Assembly: GCA_050011315.1 (NCBI GenBank)
Contig: JBEKJI010000001.1
Span: 1-64,000, forward strand
Length of the DNA stretch: 64,000 nucleotides
DNA from: Fen-549 sp050011315
GTDB taxonomy: Bacteria > Actinomycetota > Thermoleophilia > Gaiellales > Gaiellaceae
Direction: 5' to 3'
Shown here: piece after piece, positions 1 through 8,969 of the stretch
Position numbering within the stretch: position 1 is the first letter of the stretch
How the letters are laid out: each line of letters starts with the position of its first letter
Notes under the pieces: model-generated
Told to the model about the DNA's origin: nothing
The model's database searches: none
Seen by the model: the letters and a program-made list of their open reading frames with translations, nothing else
Made by a program: the position numbers and the translations under genes

Positions 1-28
1 TTTCGGAGCTCGGCTGGAAACAGAGAAA

Positions 29-182
29 CACCGGCTGAGCACGATCTCGCGGCCCGAGGACGTTGTCCTCGGGCGCATCCGTATCTACGTCCGATACGAA
101 TGCGCCCTGCGTCCTAGCCTCGCACCACGATCTCGCACTCATCCGGCGCCCCTCCGTCCCCAGACGAGCTCCCTAGCCTCGC
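29..182 (+). repeat. 154-bp structured dispersed repeat, copy A
   Basis: This block aligns without gaps to the reverse complement of 20694-20847 with only three mismatches. It contains two hairpins side by side. One is a perfect 9-bp stem (53-61 with 65-73, loop GTT). The other is a 15-bp stem with one mismatch (71-85 with 93-107, 7-nt loop). Copy A ends just before a second repeat module at 201-258. No protein is encoded. It could be a REP/MITE-like mobile element or a structured RNA; the sequence alone does not decide. Confidence 0.8.
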
Positions 183-200
183 ATCCACCGATCGCACCCA

Positions 201-258
201 GTCGACGGGTCTTCATTCCGTTAGGCGCTCTCGGGGGAGGGCGGCGGAACGTGGTGCC
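201..258 (+). repeat. Core interspersed repeat module (GGGTCTTCATTCCG family)
   Basis: This roughly 58-bp module carries the core GGGTCTTCATTCCG. It matches the reverse complement of 54137-54193 along its length, through the shared end GGAACGTGGTGCC. Related cores lie at 38557, 45681 and in the 50178-50487 cluster. It sits directly after structured repeat copy A and about 50 bp before the HAD gene, so it may fall in that gene's leader. Confidence 0.7.
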
Positions 259-306
259 GGTAACGCCCGCGGCCTGCGATCTCCGGCGGCTTGTAAGGTG
301 GAGGGC

Positions 307-969
307 ATGCGCGCGCTCATCTTCGATCTCGACGGGACGCTCGTGGACACGGTCTACGCACACGTCTTCGCCTGGCAGCGAGCGCTGGCCGAGGCCGGGA
401 TGCCGATCGACGGCTGGCGAATTCACCGCCGTATCGGTATGAGCGGAGGGCTCTTCGCGCGTGCCGTCGCACGCGAGCTCGGGCGCCCGCTCTCGAAGAA
501 AGAGACCGAGGCGCTCCAGCGCCGCCACGGTGAGATCTTCGATCAGCTCCTGCCCGTGCGCCGGCCTCTTCCCGGCGCGATCGAGCTCCTCCGGCACCTA
601 CACGAGGCCGGCGTCGTGTACGGCGTCGCCACTTCCGGCTCCAGACCACAGATCGACGCCTCGCTGGAGTCGCTGGAGATGGGTCCCGAAACGGTCGTGA
701 TCGAGCGCGACGACGTCGCCCGGGCCAAGCCCGAGCCCGATCTCTTTCTCGCCTGCGCCGAGCGGCTCGGAGTCGGGCCGAAGGAGTGCTACGTCGTCGG
801 CGACGCCGTCTGGGACTTGCTGGCGGCGAGGCGGGCGGAGATGCTCAGCGTCGGACTATTGAGTGGCGGCTATGGCGAGGACGAGCTGACGAGAGCCGGC
901 GCCTATCGTGTCTATCGCGACCCCGCCGAGCTGAACGAGTCGCTTGACGAACTTGGAGTACTGCCCTGA
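307..969 (+). CDS. HAD-superfamily hydrolase (phosphoglycolate phosphatase-like)
   Basis: A predicted cytosolic phosphatase of about 220 residues. HAD motif I is DLDGTLVD at the extreme N-terminus with the nucleophilic Asp; motif II is ATSGS, motif III is in KPEPD, and motif IV is GDAVWD. The cap inserted after motif I is helical, as in the beta-phosphoglucomutase/phosphoglycolate phosphatase class. The ATG at 307 is chosen because family proteins begin at motif I; an in-frame GTG lies at 298. The stop is followed 18 bp later by the GGT-like gene, so the two may be co-transcribed. The substrate cannot be read from the sequence. Confidence 0.85.
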   Translation: MRALIFDLDGTLVDTVYAHVFAWQRALAEAGMPIDGWRIHRRIGMSGGLFARAVARELGRPLSKKETEALQRRHGEIFDQLLPVRRPLPGAIELLRHLHEAGVVYGVATSGSRPQIDASLESLEMGPETVVIERDDVARAKPEPDLFLACAERLGVGPKECYVVGDAVWDLLAARRAEMLSVGLLSGGYGEDELTRAGAYRVYRDPAELNESLDELGVLP

Positions 970-986
970 ACGCAGCACCGGCTGGG

Positions 987-2357
987 TTGGCGGCGGGTCA
1001 TCCTGCCACCGCGAAGGCTGGACTCGAGGTGCTCGAGCAGGGCGGAAGCGCCGTCGATGCTGCCGTTTGCGCCTGCTTCGCCTCCTGCGTCTGCGAGGTG
1101 GTGATGACCGGCCTGCTGGGCGGCGGGCACGGAATGGTCTGGGACGCGGACGAAGGTCGCGCGAGCCAGCTCGACTTCTTCACCAGCGTGCCGGGACTGG
1201 GCGCGGCTGCGCACGAGCCGGAGCTGGTGGAGCTGGAGGTGCGCTTCGGGGAGGAGACGATCCACTATGCGATCGGGCCCCAGTCGTGTGCAGTTCCGGG
1301 CGTTCCGGCGGGGCTGCACGAGCTCTGGCGCCGCCACGGGCGCTTCGACTGGCCAGGGCTGATCGAGCCGGCGATCGAGCTGGCGCAGGGCGGCGTGCCG
1401 ATGCCGAGCGCCCACGCGTCCTGCCTCGAGATGCTCGCTCCCGTGCTGACGCTCGACGGCGGCGAGCGCCTGCTCGCTCCACGCGGACGGCTGCTCCGCG
1501 AGGGCGAGCTGCTCGTCCAGCCCGGGATCGCCAGAGCGCTCGAGCTGATCGCCGAGGATCCGCGCTCGCTCTACGACGGCGCTCTCGGCTCCTCCCTGCT
1601 CGAGCTGATGGCCGAGCGCGGCGGCCTGATCACGGTCGAGGATCTCTCCTCCTACTCCCCACGCTGGCGCGAGCCCGTCGAGACGCCGTACGCGGGCACG
1701 AGCTTCTTCAGCCGCGGCGGCCTCTCCGGAATACCCGAAGCGCTCGTCCGCCTGGCTCGACTTGCCCCGCTTTCAGAACGCGAGCGCGTGCACGCGCTAC
1801 TGGCGGTGCTGTCGCCGGAGGGCATCGAGACGCACACGACCAACCTCGTCGCGGTGGACGGCGATGGAAACGCCTGCGTACTCACGACCAGCCTCGGACT
1901 CGGCTCGGGCGACTACCTGCCGGCCTTCGACCTACACCTGAACTCGATGCTAGGTGAGATCGTTCTGCTCCCCGCCGGGCTCGCGCCCGGAAAACGGATG
2001 GAGAGCATGACGTCGCCAAGTGTCGCGGTCGACGCCGACGGCCTCGTGCTCGCGATCGGCGCCGCCGGCGGCACCCGCCTGCGCACGGCGCTCGTCGGCG
2101 TCTCGGCCGGGATTCTCGACGAGGGTCTCGCGCCTAACGAGGCGATCGACCGTCCTCGCTTCCATCCGGCCGGGACAGTTGTGAACGCCGAGCCCGGAGT
2201 GAGCGAAGAAGCCCTGCGCGAGCTCGAAACGAGTGACTGGCAGGTGCGCCGCTGGAGCTCTCTCCACCACTACTTCGGCGGCGTCAGCGCGATCGGCCGG
2301 AACGGCGCTGCGGGTGATCCCAGGAGGAGCGGTGCCGGATTACTGCTCGCCTCCTGA
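987..2357 (+). CDS. Gamma-glutamyltranspeptidase-like Ntn hydrolase (short form)
   Basis: Gamma-glutamyltransferase family: the N-terminus has the AGHPATAKAG and GGSAVDAAV signatures, then GLLGGGHG. The predicted autocleavage and catalytic Thr is about residue 285, in HTTNL, followed by LTTSLGLGSG and PGKRMESMTSP of the small subunit. At 456 residues it is shorter than usual GGTs (about 530-580). No signal peptide is visible, so it is probably cytosolic, unlike many GGTs. The start is uncertain: TTG at 987 is the first usable codon after an in-frame stop at 945, and no Shine-Dalgarno is clear. It follows the HAD gene closely. Whether it is a true GGT or a related amidohydrolase is open. Confidence 0.8.
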   Translation: MAAGHPATAKAGLEVLEQGGSAVDAAVCACFASCVCEVVMTGLLGGGHGMVWDADEGRASQLDFFTSVPGLGAAAHEPELVELEVRFGEETIHYAIGPQSCAVPGVPAGLHELWRRHGRFDWPGLIEPAIELAQGGVPMPSAHASCLEMLAPVLTLDGGERLLAPRGRLLREGELLVQPGIARALELIAEDPRSLYDGALGSSLLELMAERGGLITVEDLSSYSPRWREPVETPYAGTSFFSRGGLSGIPEALVRLARLAPLSERERVHALLAVLSPEGIETHTTNLVAVDGDGNACVLTTSLGLGSGDYLPAFDLHLNSMLGEIVLLPAGLAPGKRMESMTSPSVAVDADGLVLAIGAAGGTRLRTALVGVSAGILDEGLAPNEAIDRPRFHPAGTVVNAEPGVSEEALRELETSDWQVRRWSSLHHYFGGVSAIGRNGAAGDPRRSGAGLLLAS

Positions 2358-2369
2358 GAGGCAGGCGAA

Positions 2370-3254
2370 CTACTCGAGCTCGAGCACGGGCTCCGGCCGC
2401 TGAGCGTCTCGCGTCGCCTGCACATCCCGACCGATCTGCTCAGTGAGCGCGGTCTCGCTCGGGAACGCCTGCTCCTCGCGCAGCCACTGCCAGAGCTCGA
2501 CGACCAGACGCCGGCCGTAGAGATCCCCTGAGAAGTCGATCAGGTGCACCTCGGTGCGGCGCTCGCCGCCGCCGAAGTGGATATTGCGCCCGATCGAGAC
2601 GGCGGCTCTGTGGCCATCGCCGAAGCCGGCGTAGATGCCGTCGCGGGGAACGAGCTGATGCGGGGCGAAGACGAGGTTGGCGGTCGGGAAGCCGAGCTTA
2701 ACGCCGCGGGCGAACCCGGGAACGACACGGCCGTCGAGCTCGTAGGGGCGGCCGAGCAGCGAGGCGGCACGGACGGTGTCCCCCTTGGCGAGCGCGTCCC
2801 GGATCGTGGTCGACGAGACGCCCGTTACGGGATCGACGACCCGCGTCAGGATCCCCTCCTCTTGTAGGAGCGCAAGATCGCCGGCGCGATCGTGGCCGAA
2901 ACGGAAATCCGGCCCCGCGACGACGATCTCGGCACCGAGCGGAGCGAGGTGGCGCAGCATGAACTGCTCCGGAGTCATCTGAGCCAGCTCCTGATCGAAG
3001 CGGAGCACGACGATCTCCTCGACGCCGTACTCGACCAGGAGCTCGATCCGGCGCTCGAGCGTGGTCAGGAGCTCGACGTGCTGACCGAATAAAACGCGCG
3101 GATGGGGATCGAAGGTGAGCACGGCGACCGGCAGACCTGTCTCGAAGGCCACGTCGAGCACACGGCGGTGCCCGAGGTGGATTCCGTCGAAGGAGCCGAT
3201 CGCTACCGCCCGCACGCTGCGCGGCAGGTCTCTCGGATCTCGTACGACTTTCAC
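2370..3254 (-). CDS. ribF: Bifunctional riboflavin kinase / FAD synthetase
   Basis: Converts riboflavin to FMN and FMN to FAD. The N-terminal adenylyltransferase domain has the GSFDGIHLGHRRVL nucleotide-binding signature and, further on, GVSSTTIRDALAKGD. The C-terminal flavokinase domain has VVPGFARGVKLGFPTAN and the barrel end QWLREEQAFPS. At 294 residues the length is normal for the family. It overlaps truB by 4 nt, the usual truB-ribF coupling of bacterial translation operons, and is the last gene of the rbfA-nrnA-truB-ribF run. It converges on the GGT-like gene with a 12-bp gap. Confidence 0.95.
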   Translation of the reverse strand: MKVVRDPRDLPRSVRAVAIGSFDGIHLGHRRVLDVAFETGLPVAVLTFDPHPRVLFGQHVELLTTLERRIELLVEYGVEEIVVLRFDQELAQMTPEQFMLRHLAPLGAEIVVAGPDFRFGHDRAGDLALLQEEGILTRVVDPVTGVSSTTIRDALAKGDTVRAASLLGRPYELDGRVVPGFARGVKLGFPTANLVFAPHQLVPRDGIYAGFGDGHRAAVSIGRNIHFGGGERRTEVHLIDFSGDLYGRRLVVELWQWLREEQAFPSETALTEQIGRDVQATRDAQRPEPVLELE

Positions 3255-4069
3255 GTCGGCATCACCGTCTCAGAACGCACCGTACCGTCTGCCCCGCGTC
3301 CGACGCCGATCAGATTGCCGGAATGGAGCAGAAGCAACCGGCCTTGCTCGGCCCGCTCGAGCGCTCTTCCGGACCTCACCGCCTCCGCCTCCTCCTCGTT
3401 CAGCTCGAGCACCGGCAAGAACGAGAGCGCCTGCGCGGGCGGAAGAATCCTCTCGTCGTCGGCCTCCTCGACCGAGAACGGCCCTACCTCGAGGCGCCTG
3501 AGCGTTCGGCAGTGACCGCCGAGCGCATCGGCGATGGCGCGCACATAGGTACCCGAGCCGACACGGAGATCGAGCCGGGCGACACCGCCGGAGTAATCGA
3601 GCAACCTCACCTCGTCGATGCGAGAGCGCCGAAGCGGCATCTCCGGCGCCTTTCCCTGCCGTGCTAGACGGTAGGCGCGCTCGCCACCGATCTTGACCGC
3701 CGAGAACGCCGGGACGAGCAGCTCCACCTCGCCACGAAAGCCTGCGAGCAATCGCTCGAGCTGCGCCGGCTCGGGCGCCTCCCGCTCTTCGATCGGCTCA
3801 CCCTCGATATCGCCGCTCGAAGTGCGCCGTCGCAGATCGATCTCGGTCAGGTAGCGCTTGTCGAGTGAGACGAGATAGCGAGCGAGCCTAGTCGAGGCAC
3901 CGAGCAGCACCAGTAGTAGGCCGCTTGCGAACGGGTCGAGCGCGCCGGCGTGTCCCGCTCTGGCCCCTGTGCTCGTCCGCAGCCGGCGCACGACCTGGAA
4001 GGAAGACGGACCGACGGGCTTGTCCACGAGCACCAGCCCCGAGGGCTCGAGCGCGCGTGGAATGGCCAC
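3251..4069 (-). CDS. truB: tRNA pseudouridine(55) synthase TruB
   Basis: Makes pseudouridine 55 in the T-loop of tRNA. The N-terminus LVLVDKPVGPSSFQVV and the catalytic block GHAGALDPFASGLL, with the nucleophilic Asp, are diagnostic. Later VRVGSGTYVRAIADALG is the second conserved strand. At 272 residues it lacks a large C-terminal extension and has only a short PUA-like tail. The stop overlaps ribF by 4 nt and the start lies 3 bp after the nrnA stop, so translation is probably coupled. Confidence 0.95.
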   Translation of the reverse strand: MAIPRALEPSGLVLVDKPVGPSSFQVVRRLRTSTGARAGHAGALDPFASGLLLVLLGASTRLARYLVSLDKRYLTEIDLRRRTSSGDIEGEPIEEREAPEPAQLERLLAGFRGEVELLVPAFSAVKIGGERAYRLARQGKAPEMPLRRSRIDEVRLLDYSGGVARLDLRVGSGTYVRAIADALGGHCRTLRRLEVGPFSVEEADDERILPPAQALSFLPVLELNEEEAEAVRSGRALERAEQGRLLLLHSGNLIGVGRGADGTVRSETVMPT

Positions 4070-4072
4070 GAT

Positions 4073-5089
4073 CTATCCACCCTCGCCGGAGGTCTTGGCG
4101 ACGAACTCGTTGCGAAGGAAGTCGATCAGCTCGGGGATCTCGAGCTTGCTGGCAAAGCCGGCCGCCTGGCGATGGCCGCCGCCGCCGGCTTGGCGCGCGA
4201 TCTCGGAGACGTCGAGCCGGTCATGGGAGGAGCGCAGACTGACGCGGCGCCCGTCGCGCTCGGGCGGCTCCTGGATCAGAACCGACATCTCCACCCCAGC
4301 GACCGCTCGCAGCGAGTCGATAACTCCCTCCGAAGCTCCGCTCATTGCGCCCGAGTCCTCGAAGTCCTTACGCGTGAGGTACGCGATAACGAGACGGCCG
4401 CCCTCGAAAACCTCGACGTGCGCGAGTGCGCGCGCGAGCAGCTTCAGCTTGGAGAGCTCGATCGTCTCGTAGACGCGCTGGAAGATGCGGTGGGCGTCGG
4501 CTCCGGCCTCGAGCAGCTCGGCGGCCAGGCGCAGCGTTCCGGCCGAGGTGTTCGCGTACTGAAAGCGCCCGGTGTCGGTGACGACGGCGATATAGAGGGC
4601 CTCGGCGATCTCCGGCGTCAGCGACGCTCCGAGCTCGGCAAAGACATCTCGCAGAACCTCGCCCGTCGAGGAGGTTTCGGCGACGACCAGGTTGACGTTC
4701 CCGAAACGGCTGTTGTCGTGGTGGTGGTCGATCACGACGATAAAGGGCGCCTCGGTGACCAATCGCTGGTCGCTGCCGAGCCGTGACTCGTTGGCAGCGT
4801 CGACCGCGATCAGGGGACGGCCGACTAGCTCGCCGGGCTCGCCGCGCACCATCTCGCCGAGCGCCATGAAGCGATACTCGAACGGAATCGGGCCGGTGCC
4901 CGGCAGGAACATCGTGCTGCTTTTACCCAGCTGCTCCAGCGCCAGCTTGACCGCAAGCATCGAGCCGAGGGCGTCGCCGTCGGGGTTCTCGTGCGTTGCG
5001 ATCACGAAGTTGTCGTGCTCGCGGATCCCCCTTACGGCCGCCTGGAGATCAGCTTTTATCTCGGTCTTCGTCATCGGAAACGAGCTCAT
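4073..5089 (-). CDS. nrnA: DHH-family phosphoesterase, NrnA-like (nanoRNase / pAp phosphatase)
   Basis: Predicted to degrade very short oligoribonucleotides and possibly 3'-phosphoadenosine 5'-phosphate. Motifs run in order: ATHENPDGDALGSM (motif I metal ligands), IAVDAAN, VIDHHHDN (the DHH motif), VVTDTGRF, and the DHHA1 glycine loop GGGGHRQAAGF near the C-terminus. At 338 residues it is typical. It sits between rbfA and truB, the usual actinobacterial and firmicute order. Its start overlaps the end of rbfA by 41 nt; an in-frame ATG at 5074 would shorten the overlap. Confidence 0.92.
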   Translation of the reverse strand: MSSFPMTKTEIKADLQAAVRGIREHDNFVIATHENPDGDALGSMLAVKLALEQLGKSSTMFLPGTGPIPFEYRFMALGEMVRGEPGELVGRPLIAVDAANESRLGSDQRLVTEAPFIVVIDHHHDNSRFGNVNLVVAETSSTGEVLRDVFAELGASLTPEIAEALYIAVVTDTGRFQYANTSAGTLRLAAELLEAGADAHRIFQRVYETIELSKLKLLARALAHVEVFEGGRLVIAYLTRKDFEDSGAMSGASEGVIDSLRAVAGVEMSVLIQEPPERDGRRVSLRSSHDRLDVSEIARQAGGGGHRQAAGFASKLEIPELIDFLRNEFVAKTSGEGG

Positions 5090-5417
5090 CGATCAGCTTC
5101 GACATGCGCACTGCCTCGACGGCGGTTGGATCGTACTCGAAGGTGAGCCGGGGGATTCGCTTCATCCGGAGCTCGCAGTTGAGCCTTGCCTGCAAGACCC
5201 CATGCGCGGCGTTCAGCGCCTCGATCGTGCGCGTGATCTTCTTCTCCGAGCCGAGCACGCTGACGAATACGCGCGCCTGCTGCAGGTCGGGCGTGGTACG
5301 CACCGCCGTCACGGTGACGAAACCGATACGCGGATCCTTGAGCGAGGGCAGCGCCTCGCTCAAAGCCTGCAGTACCGACTCGTTGACACGCCTCATTCGC
5401 CGGGACATCACCCTCAT
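5049..5417 (-). CDS. rbfA: Ribosome-binding factor A
   Basis: A small KH-fold 30S maturation factor. MRRVNESVLQALSEAL, the DPRIGFVTVTAV strand, QQARVFVSVLG and the ending RIPRLTFEYDPTA are typical. It is 122 residues, with alternative in-frame ATGs at codons 4 and 8. In most bacteria rbfA follows infB and DUF503 directly. Here a plus-strand PfkB gene separates it from the rimP-infB run, so rbfA must have its own promoter somewhere in 5418-5639. Confidence 0.92.
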   Translation of the reverse strand: MRVMSRRMRRVNESVLQALSEALPSLKDPRIGFVTVTAVRTTPDLQQARVFVSVLGSEKKITRTIEALNAAHGVLQARLNCELRMKRIPRLTFEYDPTAVEAVRMSKLIDELVSDDEDRDKS

Positions 5418-5639
5418 TCAAGCGTTTCCGGCCGCTCTTGCGAGCGCCTGCACCGTCTCCGGTACCGAGACACGTCCCGTCAGAACAGCTCTCCCCGGTG
5501 TAATACCTGCAATACGACCGTTTCTGGCTGTTCCGGCCATGTCCACGTGCCTGGCAACGGGACGTGTCCGAGGCGGACGCCATCGCCCGGCCGCGAGCGA
5601 ACCGCTTCGGCTACCGTTCGCCGCTCGGAGCTGATTCGG

Positions 5640-6605
5640 GTGGCAGACGTCTATCTCTTCGGACACGTCTCGACCGGTGTGATCGTGCGCCTCCAGGGGC
5701 GCTATCCCGGGCCTGACGGCTACGGCGAGATCGTCGAGACGCTCGAGAACCACTGCGGCGAGGCCACGGGTAGTGCGCTCGTATTAGCCAGCCTGGGAGT
5801 ATCGACCGTGCTCGAAGGCAATTGGATCGGCGACACCCCGGCCTGCCGCGGAACTCTCGCCTTCCTCGAATCGCGCGGGATCGACTGCTCCGGCCTCGTC
5901 GTCAAGCCCGGTTACGTGGGCGCGACCGAGATCACGATCTCCGACCGCGAGTCGCGCACCGTCTTCGGCCGCTACATCGACCTCCTCTACACCACCCCGC
6001 AGTGGGAGCCGCCGACGCTGAAGAAGATCGAGGAGGCGCGCGTCGTCTGTGTCGACCCCTCGTTCGGAGAGTCGACCCTCGCCGTCGCCCGAGCCGCCAA
6101 GGCGGCCGGCAAGCCGCTCCTCACATCGGATGCGCCGCACGAGTCGGAACTGGCCGAGCTGGCCGACGTGGTGGCGATCTCGGGTGAGCTGATGGCACGC
6201 GACTACCCCGAGGCGCTCAAATCGGAAAGCGAGCGGGAGAAGCTGTTCGAAACGTATCTCGACCGCTGCCCCGGGCTCGTGATCTTCACCGCCGGCTCGC
6301 GGCCGCTCTGGTACTCGCGCGGTCACAACTCCGCGCCGATTCCCGGCGCGGTGCCCGCGGGCGAGCGCAGGGAGCTGGCGCCGCTCCCGACCAAGCTCGT
6401 CGACAGCGCCGGCGCAGGCGACAGCTTCCGCGGCGGCCTGATCTTCGGCACGCTAAAAGACTGGAGCGATGACGAGAGAGTGCGTTTTGCCGGCGCCGTC
6501 GCCGCCCTCGTCTGCACCACCACGCCCGGCTGCGTCAATCCGCCCTCGCTCGAGCAGGTCATCGCCGTCCTCGAGCAAAACGGCGTCCAAGCGCCGCCCC
6601 TCTGA
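5640..6605 (+). CDS. PfkB-family carbohydrate kinase
   Basis: The ribokinase/PfkB C-terminal signature DSAGAGDSFRGG, with the catalytic Asp, is clear. Upstream strands such as ARVVCVDPSFGESTL and PLLTSDAPHESEL fit the sugar-kinase fold. The GTG at 5640 is chosen for a GGAG nine bases upstream and because the protein then starts with the expected first beta strand. The open frame continues far upstream as a shadow of nrnA and rbfA. Length is 321 residues. It is alone on the plus strand inside a minus-strand translation operon. Its sugar is not identifiable; the N-terminal glycine motif of typical ribokinases is not obvious. Confidence 0.85.
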   Translation: MADVYLFGHVSTGVIVRLQGRYPGPDGYGEIVETLENHCGEATGSALVLASLGVSTVLEGNWIGDTPACRGTLAFLESRGIDCSGLVVKPGYVGATEITISDRESRTVFGRYIDLLYTTPQWEPPTLKKIEEARVVCVDPSFGESTLAVARAAKAAGKPLLTSDAPHESELAELADVVAISGELMARDYPEALKSESEREKLFETYLDRCPGLVIFTAGSRPLWYSRGHNSAPIPGAVPAGERRELAPLPTKLVDSAGAGDSFRGGLIFGTLKDWSDDERVRFAGAVAALVCTTTPGCVNPPSLEQVIAVLEQNGVQAPPL

Positions 6606-6626
6606 CCCGGCGTCCAGCTAGTCGCC

Positions 6627-6929
6627 TTACTCGTCGCCGGGAGCGACGATTCGCCGCTCCAGCACGTTCAGCTCGTACTCCTGCCCGTGCAGGTAGCGCT
6701 CGGCGCTGTTCATCAGCCGCTCGAGCGCACTCACCTCGGCGGCTGTGAGCGCGATCACGAGTCTCGAGCGCTGCCAGACATCGTGATGGTCGGTCTCGGC
6801 GACCGAAGCGCCGAAGCGGTGTTGCAGCTGCGCCTTGGCCGAGCGCACATACTGTCGCTTGTCCTTGAGCGAGCCAGCCTCGGGGAAGTGGAGCTCGATC
6901 GAGAGAATGCCGACGTAGCCGTTACTCAC
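6627..6929 (-). CDS. DUF503 (YlxP-like) protein
   Basis: A 100-residue protein with the DUF503 features IELHFPEAGSLKDKRQ near the N-terminus and FGASVAETDHHDVWQR in the middle. This family is found next to infB and rbfA and is thought to act in ribosome biogenesis; its biochemical role is unsettled. It starts 33 bp after infB in the same direction and closes the rimP-to-infB operon. It converges on the PfkB kinase with a 21-bp gap. Confidence 0.9.
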   Translation of the reverse strand: MSNGYVGILSIELHFPEAGSLKDKRQYVRSAKAQLQHRFGASVAETDHHDVWQRSRLVIALTAAEVSALERLMNSAERYLHGQEYELNVLERRIVAPGDE

Positions 6930-6962
6930 TTCTCGTATTCAAGCCGCCCGAGCGACCCGGGT

Positions 6963-8969
6963 CTACTCGCGCGGCTCGGCCGCCGTCGGTGGAAGCGTCT
7001 CGTCGAGGCTGGTGCGCTCGGTCTCGCGGATCTCGTAAGCCTCGAGGATGTCGCCTTCCTTGAGATCGTTGAAGCTCTCGAGCAGGATGCCGCACTCGAA
7101 CCCCTCGGCCACCTCGCGGGCGTCGTCCTTGAAGCGCTTGAGCTGAGCGATGGTCGTCTCGTAGATGAGCGAGCCGTCGCGCACCACGCGTACACGGGCG
7201 TTGCGGCGGATGACTCCGCCTCGAACCTGACAGCCGGCGATCGTTCCCAGGCGAGAAACGCGGAAGGTCTGGAGCACCTCGGCCTCGCCCAGCGTGTGTT
7301 CGCTCGTGACCGCCGAGAGCAAGCCCACGAGCGCCTTCTCGATGTCCTCGGTCAGCTGGTAGATGACGCGGTAGGTGCGGATGTCGACGCCCTGGCGATC
7401 GGCGGCCGCGCGCGCTTCGGAGTTCGGGCGCACGTTGAAGCCCACGATCAGCGCGTTCGAGGCCGAGGCGAGCATGACATCACCCTCGGTGATGGCGCCG
7501 ACGCCTGAATGGATGACGTTGACGCGCACCTCGGTGTGCTGGATCTTCTGTAACTCGCTCACCGCCGCCTCGACCGAGCCGACAACGTCGCCCTTGAGGA
7601 TCAGGTTGAGATCCTTGACCTCGCCCTCCTGGAGCTCGCTGAAGAGCGTCTCGAGTGAGACGCGGCGGCGCGAGCGCTGAGCCACTTGCTCCGAGCGCAG
7701 GCGCAGGCCGCGCTGCTGAGCGAGCGAGCGAGCCTGACGCTCGTTCGCGACCACACGGCAGCGCTCGCCTGCAGCCGGAGGCTTGTCGAAGCCGAGGATT
7801 TCGACCGGATCTCCCGGGCGAGCGTCCTTGACGCGGCTGCCGCGGTAGTCGTAGAGCGCTCGCACCTTACCCCAGGCGTCACCCGCGACGACCGCGTCGC
7901 CGACCCTGAGCGTGCCGCGCTGTATGAGCATCGTCGCAGCCGGGCCGCGACCGACATCGAGGCGCGACTCGATGATCGGGCCCGAGGCCTCGGCGTTCGG
8001 GTTCGATTTCAGCTCCAGTTCGAGATCCGCCACCAGGAGCACCTTCTCGAGCAGGTCGTCGAGGCCGAGCTTCTGCTTGGCCGAGACCTCCGAGAACTGC
8101 GTCGTGCCACCCCACTCCTCGGGCTGCAAGCCCTCGGAGGCGAGATCGGCCTTGACGCGCTCGACGTTGGCGTCGGGCAGATCGATCTTGTTGACGGCCA
8201 CGACGATCGGCACTCCCGCGGCCCGTGCGTGCGCGATCGACTCCTTGGTCTGCGGCATCACGCCGTCGTCGGCCGCGACCACCAGTACGGCCACATCGGT
8301 GACCTTGGCGCCGCGAGCGCGCATAGCGGTGAAAGCCTCGTGCCCGGGAGTATCGACGAAGGTGATCCGGCGCGCGCCGTGCTCGACCTGGTAGGCGCCG
8401 ATGTGCTGGGTGATGCCGCCGACCTCGCTGGCCGCCACCGCGGTCTTGCGAACGGCATCGAGAAGTGTCGTCTTGCCGTGGTCGACGTGACCCATGATCG
8501 TGACTACCGGCGGCCGCGCCTCGAGATCTTCAGGCGCGTCCTCGGCGCCGTCCAGCTCGGCCTCCTCTTCCTCTTCGGCCGCGTGCTTGATCTTGATCTC
8601 GCGCGGCGGGTCGAGCTCGGCGCCGATCAGCTCCACCGCCTCGTCGGTGAGCGACTGGGTGATGGTGACCATCTCTCCAATCCCCATCATGATCTTGATG
8701 ATCTGGGCGACCGGAACCCCGAGCGCCTGGGAGAAATCCCTGACGCTGACTCCCGAGGGAACCGTGACCGGACCCGTGGGGGCGACCGGCGCCTTATCGC
8801 GCGGGCGCCCTTCGGCTCGGGGCTCGCGTGCTCCCGGTGCTCCCGGTCTGCCGCCTCCGGCGCGCGACGCCTGGTTGTCGATCACGACGCGGCGCTTACG
8901 ACGGCCTCCGACGGCGCCCTGACGAGGGCGTATCGGTCGGTTTGGTCGTGAGGAGCCGGAGTTAGCCAT
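6963..8969 (-). CDS. infB: Translation initiation factor IF-2
   Basis: GTPase that delivers initiator tRNA to the 30S subunit. After a basic low-complexity N-terminus, the IF2-N domain reads VSVRDFSQALGVPVAQIIK. The G domain has GHVDHGKTT (G1), DTPGHEAF (G3) and NKID (G4), followed by domains II to IV. The ATG at 8969 is chosen because it overlaps the rnpM stop by 8 nt (ATGGCTAA), the normal coupled arrangement. The longer upstream frame is a shadow of rnpM. At 668 residues it is a short IF-2, lacking the long N-terminal extension of enterobacterial or streptomycete forms. Confidence 0.96.
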   Translation of the reverse strand: MANSGSSRPNRPIRPRQGAVGGRRKRRVVIDNQASRAGGGRPGAPGAREPRAEGRPRDKAPVAPTGPVTVPSGVSVRDFSQALGVPVAQIIKIMMGIGEMVTITQSLTDEAVELIGAELDPPREIKIKHAAEEEEEAELDGAEDAPEDLEARPPVVTIMGHVDHGKTTLLDAVRKTAVAASEVGGITQHIGAYQVEHGARRITFVDTPGHEAFTAMRARGAKVTDVAVLVVAADDGVMPQTKESIAHARAAGVPIVVAVNKIDLPDANVERVKADLASEGLQPEEWGGTTQFSEVSAKQKLGLDDLLEKVLLVADLELELKSNPNAEASGPIIESRLDVGRGPAATMLIQRGTLRVGDAVVAGDAWGKVRALYDYRGSRVKDARPGDPVEILGFDKPPAAGERCRVVANERQARSLAQQRGLRLRSEQVAQRSRRRVSLETLFSELQEGEVKDLNLILKGDVVGSVEAAVSELQKIQHTEVRVNVIHSGVGAITEGDVMLASASNALIVGFNVRPNSEARAAADRQGVDIRTYRVIYQLTEDIEKALVGLLSAVTSEHTLGEAEVLQTFRVSRLGTIAGCQVRGGVIRRNARVRVVRDGSLIYETTIAQLKRFKDDAREVAEGFECGILLESFNDLKEGDILEAYEIRETERTSLDETLPPTAAEPRE

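Noticed and set aside
944..1957. Long Arg-rich plus-strand frame over the GGT-like gene
   Set aside because: Arg/Ala-rich composition typical of an out-of-frame shadow; the other frame carries GGT motifs.
4692..5639. N-terminal extension of the PfkB frame giving a 637-aa protein
   Set aside because: This part lies antisense to nrnA and rbfA and shows no kinase similarity; a good ribosome-binding site marks the GTG at 5640.
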